Shown here piece by piece: positions 6,862-15,981 of a DNA stretch of 55,927 nucleotides (within the stretch, counting starts at the first letter, position 1; every line of letters starts with the position of its first letter). Origin of the DNA: Desulfobulbaceae bacterium (GTDB taxonomy: Bacteria > Desulfobacterota > Desulfobulbia > Desulfobulbales > Desulfobulbaceae); assembly GCA_024763055.1 (NCBI GenBank), contig JANTGH010000004.1, positions 1-55,927 of the forward strand. The letters run 5' to 3'. Both the position numbers and the translations under genes were made by a program. The notes beneath the pieces were generated by a model that was given only the letters and a program-made list of their open reading frames with translations, made no database searches and was not told the DNA's origin.

Positions 6862-7308
6862 TTGCGATTTCGCAGTCGCTCGGAACATTCTCTTGATACC
6901 AAGGGGCGACTCAATATACCGAGTCGGTTCCGGGAGGTATTGCGTGAGGTGTATACGGAGACAGTGGTTGTGACCAACTGGCAGAAGAGCTTGAAAGCCT
7001 TTCCCCTGGAAGAGTGGGAAAGGCTGGAAGAAAAGTTGATTAGTAAAGGACGTATGCAGCCGGGTATGGGGGATTTTGTCCGTTACGTGATTTCCGGGGT
7101 AACGGTTTGTCCTCTGGATAAACAGGGACGGATTCTACTACCCGCTACCCTGCGGAGTGAGTTCGGCTTTACTAAGGAAGTTGTGCTCAACGGCATGCTT
7201 GAGCATTTTGAAATATGGGATAAATCGGCCTGGCAGCTCGAGACACAGCGTACCAGGGAGAGGTTCACGGATTTTGATTCCGGTCTGTCGTCACTTGGTA
7301 TTTTGTAG
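6862..7308 (+). CDS. mraZ: transcriptional regulator MraZ
   Basis: A double SpoVT/AbrB-fold regulator, 148 aa from the preferred start. The first half carries SEHSLDTKGRLNIPSRFREVL and the second VCPLDKQGRILLPATLRSEFG, the two DKGR-type repeats of MraZ. The TTG at 6862 gives LRFRSRSEHSLD, aligning with the usual MFRGxxEHxLD start, and AGGT lies 7 bp upstream; GTG at 6841 would add seven residues with no ribosome binding site. It binds as a ring to the tandem boxes at 6771-6810 and is the first gene of the dcw operon; rsmH begins 7 bp after its stop. Confidence 0.93.
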   Translation: MRFRSRSEHSLDTKGRLNIPSRFREVLREVYTETVVVTNWQKSLKAFPLEEWERLEEKLISKGRMQPGMGDFVRYVISGVTVCPLDKQGRILLPATLRSEFGFTKEVVLNGMLEHFEIWDKSAWQLETQRTRERFTDFDSGLSSLGIL

Positions 7309-7314
7309 CGGACC

Positions 7315-8214
7315 ATGGCCCATAATGCGGCAAATCTTCATTTTCCGGTTATGGCAGATGAGGTGCTTAACTGTTTACAACCTGAAAACGGAGGCCTTTA
7401 CGTGGACGGCACTCTTGGCCTTGGCGGGCACAGTCAGGCCATTCTGGAAGCCTCGGCACCATCAGGTCGGGTGATAGGTTTTGAATGGGACCACGATGCG
7501 GCCCTGCTTGCTGCTGACCGGTTGAAGAATTTTGCCGATCGGATAACCATTATTCAAGCCTCCTATGCCGATATGGTCGATGAACTGGTTAAAATAGGGA
7601 TTGAAGGCATTGACGGCCTGCTGGTTGACCTTGGTGTTTCTTCACTGCAGCTTGATCAACCGGAACGGGGGTTTAGTTTCAGAGAGGATGCGCCTCTGGA
7701 CATGCGAATGAATCGGGATTTACAGATAGATGCAACCGTTATCCTTGCAAGGTCTTCAGAAGAAGAACTGGCAGATATTTTTTATCATTACGGGGAAGAG
7801 CGGCAGGCACGCCGTATTGCCGCTTATATCTGCAAGGTAAGAAAAACTTCACCGGTCAAGACTACAAAACAACTGGCCCATCTGGTTGCAAGCGCAGTTC
7901 CGAGACGGTTTCATCCGGAAAAGATTCATGTGGCGACCAGGGTGTTTCAGGCCCTGAGAATAGCGGTCAACCGTGAACTTGACAACCTGGTCAGGCTGTT
8001 GGCCGAGGCGCCTAAGCTCTTACGGCCGGAAGCAGTATTTTGCGTTATTACCTTTCATTCGCTCGAAGATCGGATTGTGAAACAGGCCTTCAGGAAGGAT
8101 GAACGATTAAAAGTAGTCCGAAAAAAGCCTGTACGAGCGCAAGATGAGGAAATTGCAGTCAATCCGCGGGCACGGAGTGCTAAGCTGCGAAGCGCTGTAA
8201 GGCTGGAGGGATAG
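7315..8214 (+). CDS. rsmH: 16S rRNA (cytosine1402-N4)-methyltransferase RsmH
   Basis: A 299-aa S-adenosylmethionine-dependent methyltransferase that modifies C1402 in the decoding centre of 16S rRNA. Recognisable elements are FPVMADEVL, VDGTLGLGGHSQAIL (motif I), LLVDLGVSSLQLDQPERGFSF, HVATRVFQALRIAVNREL and FCVITFHSLEDRIVK. Length and order are normal. It starts at ATG 7315, 7 bp after mraZ, the standard dcw arrangement. Confidence 0.97.
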   Translation: MAHNAANLHFPVMADEVLNCLQPENGGLYVDGTLGLGGHSQAILEASAPSGRVIGFEWDHDAALLAADRLKNFADRITIIQASYADMVDELVKIGIEGIDGLLVDLGVSSLQLDQPERGFSFREDAPLDMRMNRDLQIDATVILARSSEEELADIFYHYGEERQARRIAAYICKVRKTSPVKTTKQLAHLVASAVPRRFHPEKIHVATRVFQALRIAVNRELDNLVRLLAEAPKLLRPEAVFCVITFHSLEDRIVKQAFRKDERLKVVRKKPVRAQDEEIAVNPRARSAKLRSAVRLEG

Positions 8215-8230
8215 AGGTCTATGAGGTTGT

Positions 8231-8249
8231 CGGCAGCATGCGGCTGCCG
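8231..8249 (+). repeat. small hairpin between rsmH and ftsL
   Basis: CGGCAGC (8231-8237) pairs perfectly with GCTGCCG (8243-8249) around a 5-nt loop. No T-run follows, so it is not a terminator. It lies inside a 21-codon open frame (8221-8286) that ends on the ftsL start as ATGA. Confidence 0.45.
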
Positions 8250-8282
8250 GGCAGGGATAAGTACTGAAAAGAGGAGAGAGCC

Positions 8283-8642
8283 ATGATAGTCAACACACAG
8301 ACAAGACCATATCGTTACCGGACCATGCCTGCAGGGTTTCGCAGGCGGCCATCTGCAAGCCGGACAAAAGAAATGTCTGTTGAGTTCCGGCGGTTCGTCT
8401 GCGTCATCCTCTGTGTGGCCTTTGTCCTGGTGCTTGGCTGCGGACAGATTTTTCATTGGACGATCGTGAAGAATTGTCAGAAAATTGACCAGTTGCAAAT
8501 GGTCTCTTCGGAGCTTGGCACTGAAAATATCAATCGGTTGGCTAAAAGAGCGCAGCTGATGTCTCCTAAACATGTCGAGGCTGTTGCCGCCGTACGATTC
8601 GACCTGCATGCACCGACCAAAGGTCAGGTTCATCACCTGTAA
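8283..8642 (+). CDS. ftsL: FtsL-like cell division protein
   Basis: A 119-aa bitopic membrane protein in the ftsL position. A basic cytoplasmic N-terminus (residues 1-35) precedes one transmembrane helix (about 38-58, CVILCVAFVLVLGCG). A short periplasmic region compatible with a coiled coil follows (KNCQKIDQLQMVSSELGTENINRLAKRAQ). FtsL joins FtsB and FtsQ to control the FtsW-FtsI synthase. Sequence identity within this family is always low, so the call rests on topology, length and synteny. AGAGGAGAGAG precedes the ATG, and the next gene starts within 10 bp. Confidence 0.75.
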   Translation: MIVNTQTRPYRYRTMPAGFRRRPSASRTKEMSVEFRRFVCVILCVAFVLVLGCGQIFHWTIVKNCQKIDQLQMVSSELGTENINRLAKRAQLMSPKHVEAVAAVRFDLHAPTKGQVHHL

Positions 8643-8651
8643 TTGTGGAGC

Positions 8652-10487
8652 ATGTATAAAACAACGCTCAAGTCACAAAAACGTAGAAAACACCGGTTCT
8701 ATGTAGCCGGAGTGTTACTGATTTTGCTGGCAGCGGCTGGCGGAGTTCTGTACCGATTACCCGTCCCCCTCCAGGATATCAGCAGGATTATACAGCTTGC
8801 TGTCGGCAAATTTTCCTTATTTCCAGCGGACGATGTGTCCGCTGGAAATGTTTTAAGGGGAACAATCTATGACCGCAATTTTAAGGAACTTGCAGTCTCC
8901 TACCAGTTGTTTTCGTTGTACGTTCATCCGGCAAAAATTGCAAACTACAGTGAAACCGCCGCCAGCCTGTCGGAAATAATTGCAATACCAAAACAGGCCA
9001 TAGAGGCCCGTCTTAAGGAATCCAAACGGGTGATTGAACTGGCAGATGATCTTGATTCTGCTCAAGTGCAAACTATAGAGCAGTTGCACCTTGATGGTGT
9101 TTACTGTAACAGCTCTGAGGTGCGGTTTTATCCGGAGCATACGGCGGCCGCCCAGATTATCGGGTATACCGGTGGAGGTGTAGGGCTTTCAGGGGAGGAA
9201 AGGCAATATGACCTCATGTTGCAACCCGGGGAATACAAGGCGGTCGATGTCCCGGAAGTGGATTTTAAGGATAATACGGTCCTGGGGCGGCAAGGCACGG
9301 ACCTGATCCTGACCCTGGATATGGAACTGCAGAAAAAGGTCGACGAGAAATTACAGCGTCTGCTGTATGACCAGGATGCGAGCATGGGTGCGGCCCTGTT
9401 ACTCGACCCGGTATCCGGCCGGGTGCTTGCGCTTTCCAGCCGGCCTTCCTTTAACCCGAATTATTTTTGGCAGGCAGACAATGCTACCCGGCAAAACAGA
9501 GTGTACAACAGGATTTTTGATATTGACCTCATCAGGCCCCTCCTGGTCCGCGCTGCAGCAAGGATAAACACGGGCCGGCAAACCGCTCCCCTGCTTCCGG
9601 TGACAATTGCCGCTAAAGATTTTGGCCTTACCCGGGAAACCTACGACGAGACAATAAACACTCTATGCTTGGCCCAACCGGTTCCTGAAGATTTTTCTTC
9701 CCAAGACAATCAGCAGGAAGGTTTACCCGGAGAGGACGGAGAGGAAAGGCTCAGCGTTATGCAGTTTGGTATCGGTATTGCCGGTCTGATGAATGGAGGC
9801 CGGTGCCTGTCCCCCCTTTTTCTGGATTCCATTTATGATGTGGGGAATAAACATCGATTTTCTCTTCGCGAGGAGGCAACGGCCAGTGTACATATTCTAT
9901 CACCGGCCATGGGAGTCCTTGTACGCAGGGAATTATCTTCGTATCTTGCCTCTTTGTCAAAAGATAAGACACTTTCCTATGCCGGGAGGAGTGCACGCGT
10001 TATTTTTGGCGAAAAAATCTCGAAATATGTGCAACAGCAGTTTTTTTTCGGCATGATCCCTAAAAAAAAGCCTGAAATGCTGCTCATTATGGCTATTGAC
10101 CAAGGTCACATCGGACCGGTGCGGAAAAGAAAAAAGCGAGGCAGTATGTACGGCGAGGGAAAATCTTTGCTGGCCGATCTGTATACTACCGCACGCCGAG
10201 AACAGGTGGTCGAACATCCGACAAAAAAAAATGATAAGAACCTGGCACAATTTCTTATCAGCCGACGGATTGATTACACTCCCTCTCCGGTCCGGAGGCC
10301 GGGAGATGCTATGGCAATGCCACGACTCATCGGGATGAGTTTAAGAAAAGGATTGCAACAGTTAAACAGGCAGAATCTGCGCATCACCATTCAGGGAAGT
10401 GGCCGGATAGTCGCTCAGTCACCGGATGCGGGGGAGCGGTTGGATAATGTAAAATCCTGTCGGCTCACTCTTGAATCGGAGATCTGA
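8652..10487 (+). CDS. ftsI: FtsI-like penicillin-binding protein lacking transpeptidase catalytic motifs, PASTA domain
   Basis: A 611-aa protein in the ftsI position. Visible: one transmembrane helix (about 17-37); pedestal domain with RGTIYDRN (69-76) and QIIGYTGG...GLSGEERQYD; then GTDLILTLDMELQ and GAALLLDPVSGRVLALSSRPSFNPN, all typical of class B PBPs; a C-terminal PASTA domain (about 557-611). The catalytic part is degenerate. Where active enzymes read NRxxxDxxEPGSTFK this reads NRVYNRIFDIDLIRP, so SxxK is LIRP (293-296). The AGKTGTAQ box reads AGRSARVI (444-451). No SxN is present and the domain is shortened. No frameshift or stop interrupts it, so it looks like a maintained pseudoenzyme. 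ATG 8652 is preferred; TTG 8643 is in frame. It probably cannot bind penicillin covalently or cross-link peptidoglycan. Confidence 0.85.
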   Translation: MYKTTLKSQKRRKHRFYVAGVLLILLAAAGGVLYRLPVPLQDISRIIQLAVGKFSLFPADDVSAGNVLRGTIYDRNFKELAVSYQLFSLYVHPAKIANYSETAASLSEIIAIPKQAIEARLKESKRVIELADDLDSAQVQTIEQLHLDGVYCNSSEVRFYPEHTAAAQIIGYTGGGVGLSGEERQYDLMLQPGEYKAVDVPEVDFKDNTVLGRQGTDLILTLDMELQKKVDEKLQRLLYDQDASMGAALLLDPVSGRVLALSSRPSFNPNYFWQADNATRQNRVYNRIFDIDLIRPLLVRAAARINTGRQTAPLLPVTIAAKDFGLTRETYDETINTLCLAQPVPEDFSSQDNQQEGLPGEDGEERLSVMQFGIGIAGLMNGGRCLSPLFLDSIYDVGNKHRFSLREEATASVHILSPAMGVLVRRELSSYLASLSKDKTLSYAGRSARVIFGEKISKYVQQQFFFGMIPKKKPEMLLIMAIDQGHIGPVRKRKKRGSMYGEGKSLLADLYTTARREQVVEHPTKKNDKNLAQFLISRRIDYTPSPVRRPGDAMAMPRLIGMSLRKGLQQLNRQNLRITIQGSGRIVAQSPDAGERLDNVKSCRLTLESEI

Positions 10488-10495
10488 TCCCCGAC

Positions 10496-13400
10496 ATGCG
10501 GCTTGCAGAACTGGCAAAGATCCTCGCTCTACCCCGGGTTGAAAAAGCTCTGTCAACGGCTGAACTTACTAAAATTACAGCCGATTCACGGCAGGTAGTT
10601 CCCGGGGCAGTTTTTGTAGCTGTCCGGGGAGCCGTGACCGATGGTCACAACTATATTGCAAAAGCTGTTGATAGAGGCTGCCTTGCAGTTGTTGCCGAGC
10701 ATTGTCCTGAGGTTATTCGCGGAAAGAGAATTCCATGTTTTCAGGTGCAAGACAGCCATGCAGCCCTTGGTCAATTAGCCGCAGCCTGGAACAATTATCC
10801 GGCCAAAAAACTGCGGTTGATGGGCCTGACCGGGACAAATGGCAAGACAACAGTTTCCTGGTTGCTTGAAAGCATCCTCCGGCAGGCAGGGTTCCATACC
10901 GGAGTTATCGGCACGGTGAATTATCGTTTTATGGATCGGGCGGAGAACATGATTGTCCGGCCGGCACCGTTGACCACCCCTGAACCCCTGCAGTTGCAGG
11001 CGTTGCTTCAAGAGATGGTAGAAGCCGGCGTCAGTCATGTGATTCTTGAGGCTTCTTCCCATGCCCTGGCACAGAAGCGCATGGCCGGAATAGCGTTTGA
11101 CGTGGCTGTTTTTACAAATCTAACCAGGGACCATCTGGATTATCACCAGGACATGGAAAGCTATTTTTCGGCAAAAAAACTGCTTTTTACAGAATATATG
11201 AAGTCTTCCGGCACGGCAGTGGTGGTTATGGACGGGATGTCCGACAAAGAGGATTATGGGCGCCGGCTTGCTGCAGAACTTTCCGGAGTCTCCGTCCTGA
11301 CGGTAGGCTTCGGTGAAGATTGTGCTATCAGGGCAAAGAAATGTACACAGGGTATTAATGGTATTTCCTGTGAATTTATATTTGGACAAAGAGTGCGTAA
11401 AATATCTTCCAATATGACAGGTAGTTATAATGTGTTAAACATGCTTGCCGCGGCAGGCGCAGCCCGGGGTCTGAATATCCCTGCCGAACAAATAGTTGCT
11501 GGTCTTTTGAGAGTGGGCCAGGTTCCGGGCAGGCTTGAACGGGTCACCCTGCCGGGATTACCGGAGAGGGAGATGCCGTCTGTTTTTGTTGATTATGCCC
11601 ATACTCCTGATGGCCTTGAAAAGGTTCTTTCCACCATGAAGACAATGACCAGGGGTCGATTGATTTGCATTTTCGGCTGTGGCGGAGATCGTGATGCGGG
11701 GAAACGAACGCTGATGGGCGAAGTTGCCGGTCGGCTTTGCGATGTTGTTATTCTTACTTCGGACAATCCGAGGACTGAAAACCCTATGGACATAATAGAG
11801 GAGACCTTGTGCGGTGTTCAGGAGGCAGGCATGGCCAAACGGTCTGTGGCTGAGTTGTTTGACATGGACGCTCCGTTAAACGGCTTTTCTGTGGAGTCGG
11901 ATCGGAAACGGGCCATTCATCTGGCCTGTAGCTTGAGTGACCGGGGAGATGTGGTGCTCATCGCCGGCAAAGGGCATGAACAGTATCAGATTATTGGTCG
12001 GGAGAAACAATTTTTTGACGATCGCATTGAAGCGCAGAACGGGCTTGCTGCCTGGACGGTTCAACATCTTGAGCAGGCACTCAACGCGCAATGTATCGGT
12101 GGAAAGAGAGCGCGACTGCTCGGCGAAATTTCAACGGATACCCGAACCCTGCGGCCCGGCGATGTGTTTGTTGCTCTCTGCGGGGAAAATTTTGACGGCC
12201 ATGGGTTTGTGCAACAGGCCGTCGATAAAGGTGCCGGTGCACTAATAGTTCAGGAGAAACCTGCCGGGAAATTACCCGGGGTGCCGGTTATTTTAGTGGA
12301 AGATACCCTGCAAGCCCTTGGTGATCTTGCGGCGTATCGCCGGCGGTTGTGGGACGGGGAAGTAAAAGTCATTGCCATTACCGGCAGTTCCGGAAAGACG
12401 ACGGTCAAGGAGATGACGGCCGCTATTTTTAAGCATTTTTACGCGGTTCCCGAACCGGCGCCAAATGCGGTTTTAAAAACAAAGGGCAACTTGAATAATC
12501 TGATCGGCCTTCCCCTGTCCCTGTTGCGGCTTACCGGCGAACATCGGGTTGCTGTTTTGGAAATGGGGATGAATCGGCCCGGTGAAATCGCTGGAATGAC
12601 CGAGATTGCTGACCCGGATATCGGCTGTATCAACAACATTCAGGCCGCCCATCTTGAAGGACTTGGTACCATTGAGGGGGTTGCAAAAGCCAAGGGCGAG
12701 TTGTTTGCCGGGTTGAAGGACGATGCCGTTTTTGTGGTCAACTATGATGATCCGCTGGTAGTTAAGCTTGCAGGAAAGTACCGGGGCGTCAAGATAGGAT
12801 ACGCCGTAACCTCCGCCGGCAGAAGACGTGGTCCTGTTGTCAGGGTTACACGAATTACCGGGCTTGGTGAGGCGGGAAGCCGTTTCACTCTTCGAATCGG
12901 CGACTGGCAGGAGCGGCTCCACCTGCCGGTGCCGGGAATTCATAATATCCACAATGCCGCGGCTGCCGCTGCCATCGCTCATGCCGCCGGTGTTGATACC
13001 CGGAGCATTGTCCAGGGGCTTGTCCATTTTCAGAATGTGGATAACAGGATGCAGTTTATGCAGGTTGGGGGCGGGCTGCGAGTGCTGAACGATTCATATA
13101 ATGCCAATCCCTCCTCTATGGCTGCTGCACTGCGGACTGTTGCAACCTTTACCCCGAAATATCGTCGGGTGGCGGCCCTTGGCGACATGCTCGAACTTGG
13201 TGAAAATGCTGCCGCCGCCCATCGAGAGGTGGGTCGACTGACGGCTTCTCTTGGCTATGACATGCTTGCGGTTACCGGGGAGTATCGGGCTCAAGTCATT
13301 GCCGGCGCGCGAGAAGGAGGGATGCCCGGGGAACGGGTGATGTCCTTTGTTGACACCATTGCCATGGCCGACTGGTTGTATCATCTTCTGATTACCGGGC

Positions 13401-13510
13401 GGTTGAGTGAAGATGACTGGCTGCTTGTCAAAGGTTCCAGGGGCATGCGGATGGAAAATCTGCTCGTTGAGCTGCAGAATCGTTTTGATCCTGCCCGGGC
13501 CGGGGGATAA
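10496..13510 (+). CDS. murEF: MurE-MurF fusion: UDP-MurNAc-tripeptide synthetase / UDP-MurNAc-pentapeptide synthetase
   Basis: A 1004-aa bifunctional cytoplasmic ligase. Residues 1-520 are MurE: TADSRQVVPGAVFVAVRG, ATP loop GLTGTNGKTT (110-119), EASSHAL, and DNPRTENP near 425, the DNPR motif linked to meso-diaminopimelate. Residues 525-1004 are MurF: STDTRTLRPGDVFVAL, ATP loop AITGSSGKTT (about 627-636), NLNNLIGLPLSLL, EMGMNRPGEI and NDSYNANPSSM. The join is in frame with no stop, so both steps that complete the pentapeptide precursor occur on one chain. MurE and MurF are usually separate neighbours; fusions occur in some lineages. It starts at ATG 10496, 8 bp after ftsI. Confidence 0.95.
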   Translation: MRLAELAKILALPRVEKALSTAELTKITADSRQVVPGAVFVAVRGAVTDGHNYIAKAVDRGCLAVVAEHCPEVIRGKRIPCFQVQDSHAALGQLAAAWNNYPAKKLRLMGLTGTNGKTTVSWLLESILRQAGFHTGVIGTVNYRFMDRAENMIVRPAPLTTPEPLQLQALLQEMVEAGVSHVILEASSHALAQKRMAGIAFDVAVFTNLTRDHLDYHQDMESYFSAKKLLFTEYMKSSGTAVVVMDGMSDKEDYGRRLAAELSGVSVLTVGFGEDCAIRAKKCTQGINGISCEFIFGQRVRKISSNMTGSYNVLNMLAAAGAARGLNIPAEQIVAGLLRVGQVPGRLERVTLPGLPEREMPSVFVDYAHTPDGLEKVLSTMKTMTRGRLICIFGCGGDRDAGKRTLMGEVAGRLCDVVILTSDNPRTENPMDIIEETLCGVQEAGMAKRSVAELFDMDAPLNGFSVESDRKRAIHLACSLSDRGDVVLIAGKGHEQYQIIGREKQFFDDRIEAQNGLAAWTVQHLEQALNAQCIGGKRARLLGEISTDTRTLRPGDVFVALCGENFDGHGFVQQAVDKGAGALIVQEKPAGKLPGVPVILVEDTLQALGDLAAYRRRLWDGEVKVIAITGSSGKTTVKEMTAAIFKHFYAVPEPAPNAVLKTKGNLNNLIGLPLSLLRLTGEHRVAVLEMGMNRPGEIAGMTEIADPDIGCINNIQAAHLEGLGTIEGVAKAKGELFAGLKDDAVFVVNYDDPLVVKLAGKYRGVKIGYAVTSAGRRRGPVVRVTRITGLGEAGSRFTLRIGDWQERLHLPVPGIHNIHNAAAAAAIAHAAGVDTRSIVQGLVHFQNVDNRMQFMQVGGGLRVLNDSYNANPSSMAAALRTVATFTPKYRRVAALGDMLELGENAAAAHREVGRLTASLGYDMLAVTGEYRAQVIAGAREGGMPGERVMSFVDTIAMADWLYHLLITGRLSEDDWLLVKGSRGMRMENLLVELQNRFDPARAGG

Positions 13511-13513
13511 TTA

Positions 13514-14593
13514 ATGCTCTATCATTTTCTCTATCCGCTCCATGCCGAGGTCAGCTGGCTCAACGTTTTTCGCTATATTACCTTTCGCACCATCGGCGCT
13601 GCGGTAACGGCATTTTTACTTTTTTGTATCTTCGGGCCGAAATTTATCCGTTGGCTGCAGGTTCGGCAGATCGGCCAGGTGGTGCGCAGTGATGGACCCG
13701 AGTCGCATCTCAGCAAGCAGGGTGTTCCAACTATGGGTGGAATGCTTATTATTGCCACCATGGTCACCTCCACCCTTCTCTGGGCTGATCCGGCCAGCGG
13801 CCTGGTCTGGCTGTTGATTGGCATTTGCCTGTTTTTCGGTGGGATTGGCACAATGGATGACCTGCAGAAGATAAACAGAGGAAACAGTAAAGGGGTATCG
13901 GCCCGCGGCAAGTTGCTGCTGCAGATGATCGGAGCTTCAATGGTCGGATTCTATCTCCTGCTGCATCCGGAATATGACGGCAATCTTGCCATACCGTTTT
14001 TCAAGGGATTCCATCCTGATCTTGGCTGGTGGTATGTTCCCTTTGCCGTTATCGTCATCGTCGGGGCCTCGAACGCGGTCAACCTGACCGATGGCCTGGA
14101 CGGACTGGCCGCAGGACCGGTGATGATCAGCGGCGGGGTCTACCTGATTTTTGCCTATGCCGCCGGTAATGCCATTGTCGCCCAGTACCTGCAGATACCC
14201 TTTGTTCAGGGTGCCGGTGAGGTGGCTGTTTTCTGCGGCACCATGGTGGGGGCCTGTCTCGGATTTCTCTGGTTCAACACCTATCCGGCGCAGATTTTCA
14301 TGGGTGATGTGGGGTCTCTGTCGCTTGGGGGAACTCTTGGCGCCGTGTCCATCATCATCAAGCAGGAGATCCTTCTTTCCATTGTCGGCGGTATTTTTAT
14401 GATGGAGGCCCTGTCCGTCATTCTGCAGGTCGGCTATTTTAAGATGTCCGGAGGCAAACGCATTTTTCTCATGGCGCCGATTCATCATCATTTTGAGAAA
14501 AAAGGCTGGCAGGAACCCAAGGTGGTTGTCAGATTCTGGATCATTTCCATTATTTTAGGTCTGCTGGCGCTTGCCACCTTGAAACTGCGCTGA
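13514..14593 (+). CDS. mraY: phospho-N-acetylmuramoyl-pentapeptide-transferase MraY
   Basis: A 359-aa polytopic membrane enzyme that transfers phospho-MurNAc-pentapeptide to undecaprenyl phosphate, forming lipid I. Signature elements: [11 protein letters not shown], the Asp-rich DDLQK site, [28 protein letters not shown] and [22 protein letters not shown]. About ten hydrophobic helices and the length are standard. Its ATG is 4 bp after murEF and its stop is 2 bp before murD, so translation is probably coupled. Confidence 0.97.
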   Translation: MLYHFLYPLHAEVSWLNVFRYITFRTIGAAVTAFLLFCIFGPKFIRWLQVRQIGQVVRSDGPESHLSKQGVPTMGGMLIIATMVTSTLLWADPASGLVWLLIGICLFFGGIGTMDDLQKINRGNSKGVSARGKLLLQMIGASMVGFYLLLHPEYDGNLAIPFFKGFHPDLGWWYVPFAVIVIVGASNAVNLTDGLDGLAAGPVMISGGVYLIFAYAAGNAIVAQYLQIPFVQGAGEVAVFCGTMVGACLGFLWFNTYPAQIFMGDVGSLSLGGTLGAVSIIIKQEILLSIVGGIFMMEALSVILQVGYFKMSGGKRIFLMAPIHHHFEKKGWQEPKVVVRFWIISIILGLLALATLKLR

Positions 14594-14595
14594 TT

Positions 14596-15981
14596 ATGAA
14601 GCTTGTCAGAGGGAAAAGAGCGGTTGTACTTGGTCTTGGGGTTTCGGGGATGGCCGTGGTCAGGTATCTCCGGGAGCAGGGGCTTACGACGACAGTCTCG
14701 GAATATCGATTACGTAAAGATTTCAGTAAGGAAGAACTGGCACTGGTCGAGGGCCTTCAGCTTGAAACCGGGGGACACAGCGATGAATTTGTTCTTCGAA
14801 ACGATTACATTATTGCCAGCCCGGGAGTGCCCCTTGACCTGCCGGTACTGTGTAAGGCCCGTGAGCGCGGAATTCCCATTGTCGGGGAACTGGCCCTTGC
14901 CGCCGGAGAAATCCCGGTGCCGGTCATTGCGGTTACCGGATCAAATGGTAAAACCACTGTGACGGGTCTGATCGGGGAATTGCTGCGGGCGGGAGGATAT
15001 CAGCCCTTTGTCGGCGGAAATATCGGCACGCCGCTGCTTTCTTATCTGTTGTCGCCCAAGGGGTATGACGTGCTGGTGCTGGAGCTTTCCAGTTTTCAGT
15101 TGGATTTGTCAGGAGATTTCAGGCCGGATATCGCCCTGTTGCTGAATCTGTCACCGGATCATCTGGATCGCCATCAGAGCATGGAGGAATACACGAAGGC
15201 AAAATGCAGGATTTTTAGCAACCAGCAGAAGGGTGACCGGGCGATACTTGGCGCCGATGATCCGCTGGTTATGGCGCAGGCTGGAGAGATCAGGGCAGCT
15301 GTTTCAACCTTTGGCGACAACCGGAATGCGCAGGCCGGAGTTGTTGAAGACAGGGTGCACGTGAGCGTCGATGGCGGGCAAAGTTGTTTTGAGTTGCAGA
15401 AGACAGGCTTGAACTCCGGGGTCAATCGATTGAATGCGGCCGCGGCGATTTTGGCGGCAAAGCATTTTGGCGTAAGCGATGAAAGGATACGTCGCGGGCT
15501 CGCAGTGTATAGCGTTCCTGAGCATCGTATGACTCGGGTAGCTGAAATTGACGGTGTTTCATTTATTAATGATTCCAAGGCCACCAATGTCGGGGCAATG
15601 GCTGCGGCCATACAAAGTTGTCCTGCCGGGATGGTTCTGATCGCCGGAGGCCGTGATAAGGCAGGAGACTTTACAGGTTTAAGAGAACTTGTTGCCTCCA
15701 GGGTCGACCATATGCTGTGCCTCGGAGAGGCGGGGCCGCTTTTAATGAAAATTTTTGTGGATGTGGTCACGGTGGAGCAGGTGGAGGATATGCGGGCAGC
15801 GGTTGCACGGGCGGCCGTTCTGGCCGGGCCGGGGCAAACGGTTTTGCTTGCGCCGGGTTGCGCAAGTTTTGATATGTTTTCCGACTATGCCGAAAGAGGG
15901 CGGGTGTTCACTGCGTGTGTTCAGGCGCTTTTCAGTACAGGAGAGGAGAGAGACAATGACAAAGATATGTTGCGTCTGTAA
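14596..15981 (+). CDS. murD: UDP-N-acetylmuramoylalanine--D-glutamate ligase MurD
   Basis: A 461-aa cytoplasmic ligase adding D-glutamate to UDP-MurNAc-L-Ala. Features: N-terminal Rossmann GLGVSGMAVVRYL, ATP loop AVTGSNGKTTVTGL (near residue 116), LELSSFQLD, LNLSPDHLDRH, and C-terminal NDSKATNVGAM and LIAGGRDKAGDF. The end (LLAPGCASFDMFSDYAERGRVF) is the normal MurD terminus, plus a short extra tail overlapping the next small gene by 26 bp. FtsW would usually follow here; it does not. Confidence 0.96.
   Translation: MKLVRGKRAVVLGLGVSGMAVVRYLREQGLTTTVSEYRLRKDFSKEELALVEGLQLETGGHSDEFVLRNDYIIASPGVPLDLPVLCKARERGIPIVGELALAAGEIPVPVIAVTGSNGKTTVTGLIGELLRAGGYQPFVGGNIGTPLLSYLLSPKGYDVLVLELSSFQLDLSGDFRPDIALLLNLSPDHLDRHQSMEEYTKAKCRIFSNQQKGDRAILGADDPLVMAQAGEIRAAVSTFGDNRNAQAGVVEDRVHVSVDGGQSCFELQKTGLNSGVNRLNAAAAILAAKHFGVSDERIRRGLAVYSVPEHRMTRVAEIDGVSFINDSKATNVGAMAAAIQSCPAGMVLIAGGRDKAGDFTGLRELVASRVDHMLCLGEAGPLLMKIFVDVVTVEQVEDMRAAVARAAVLAGPGQTVLLAPGCASFDMFSDYAERGRVFTACVQALFSTGEERDNDKDMLRL

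Noticed and set aside
9958-9975. SKDK in the FtsI-like protein as a possible SxxK
   Set aside because: It lies just before the KTG-equivalent position, far from the conserved NR...F segment where the nucleophile belongs, and lacks the PGS context.
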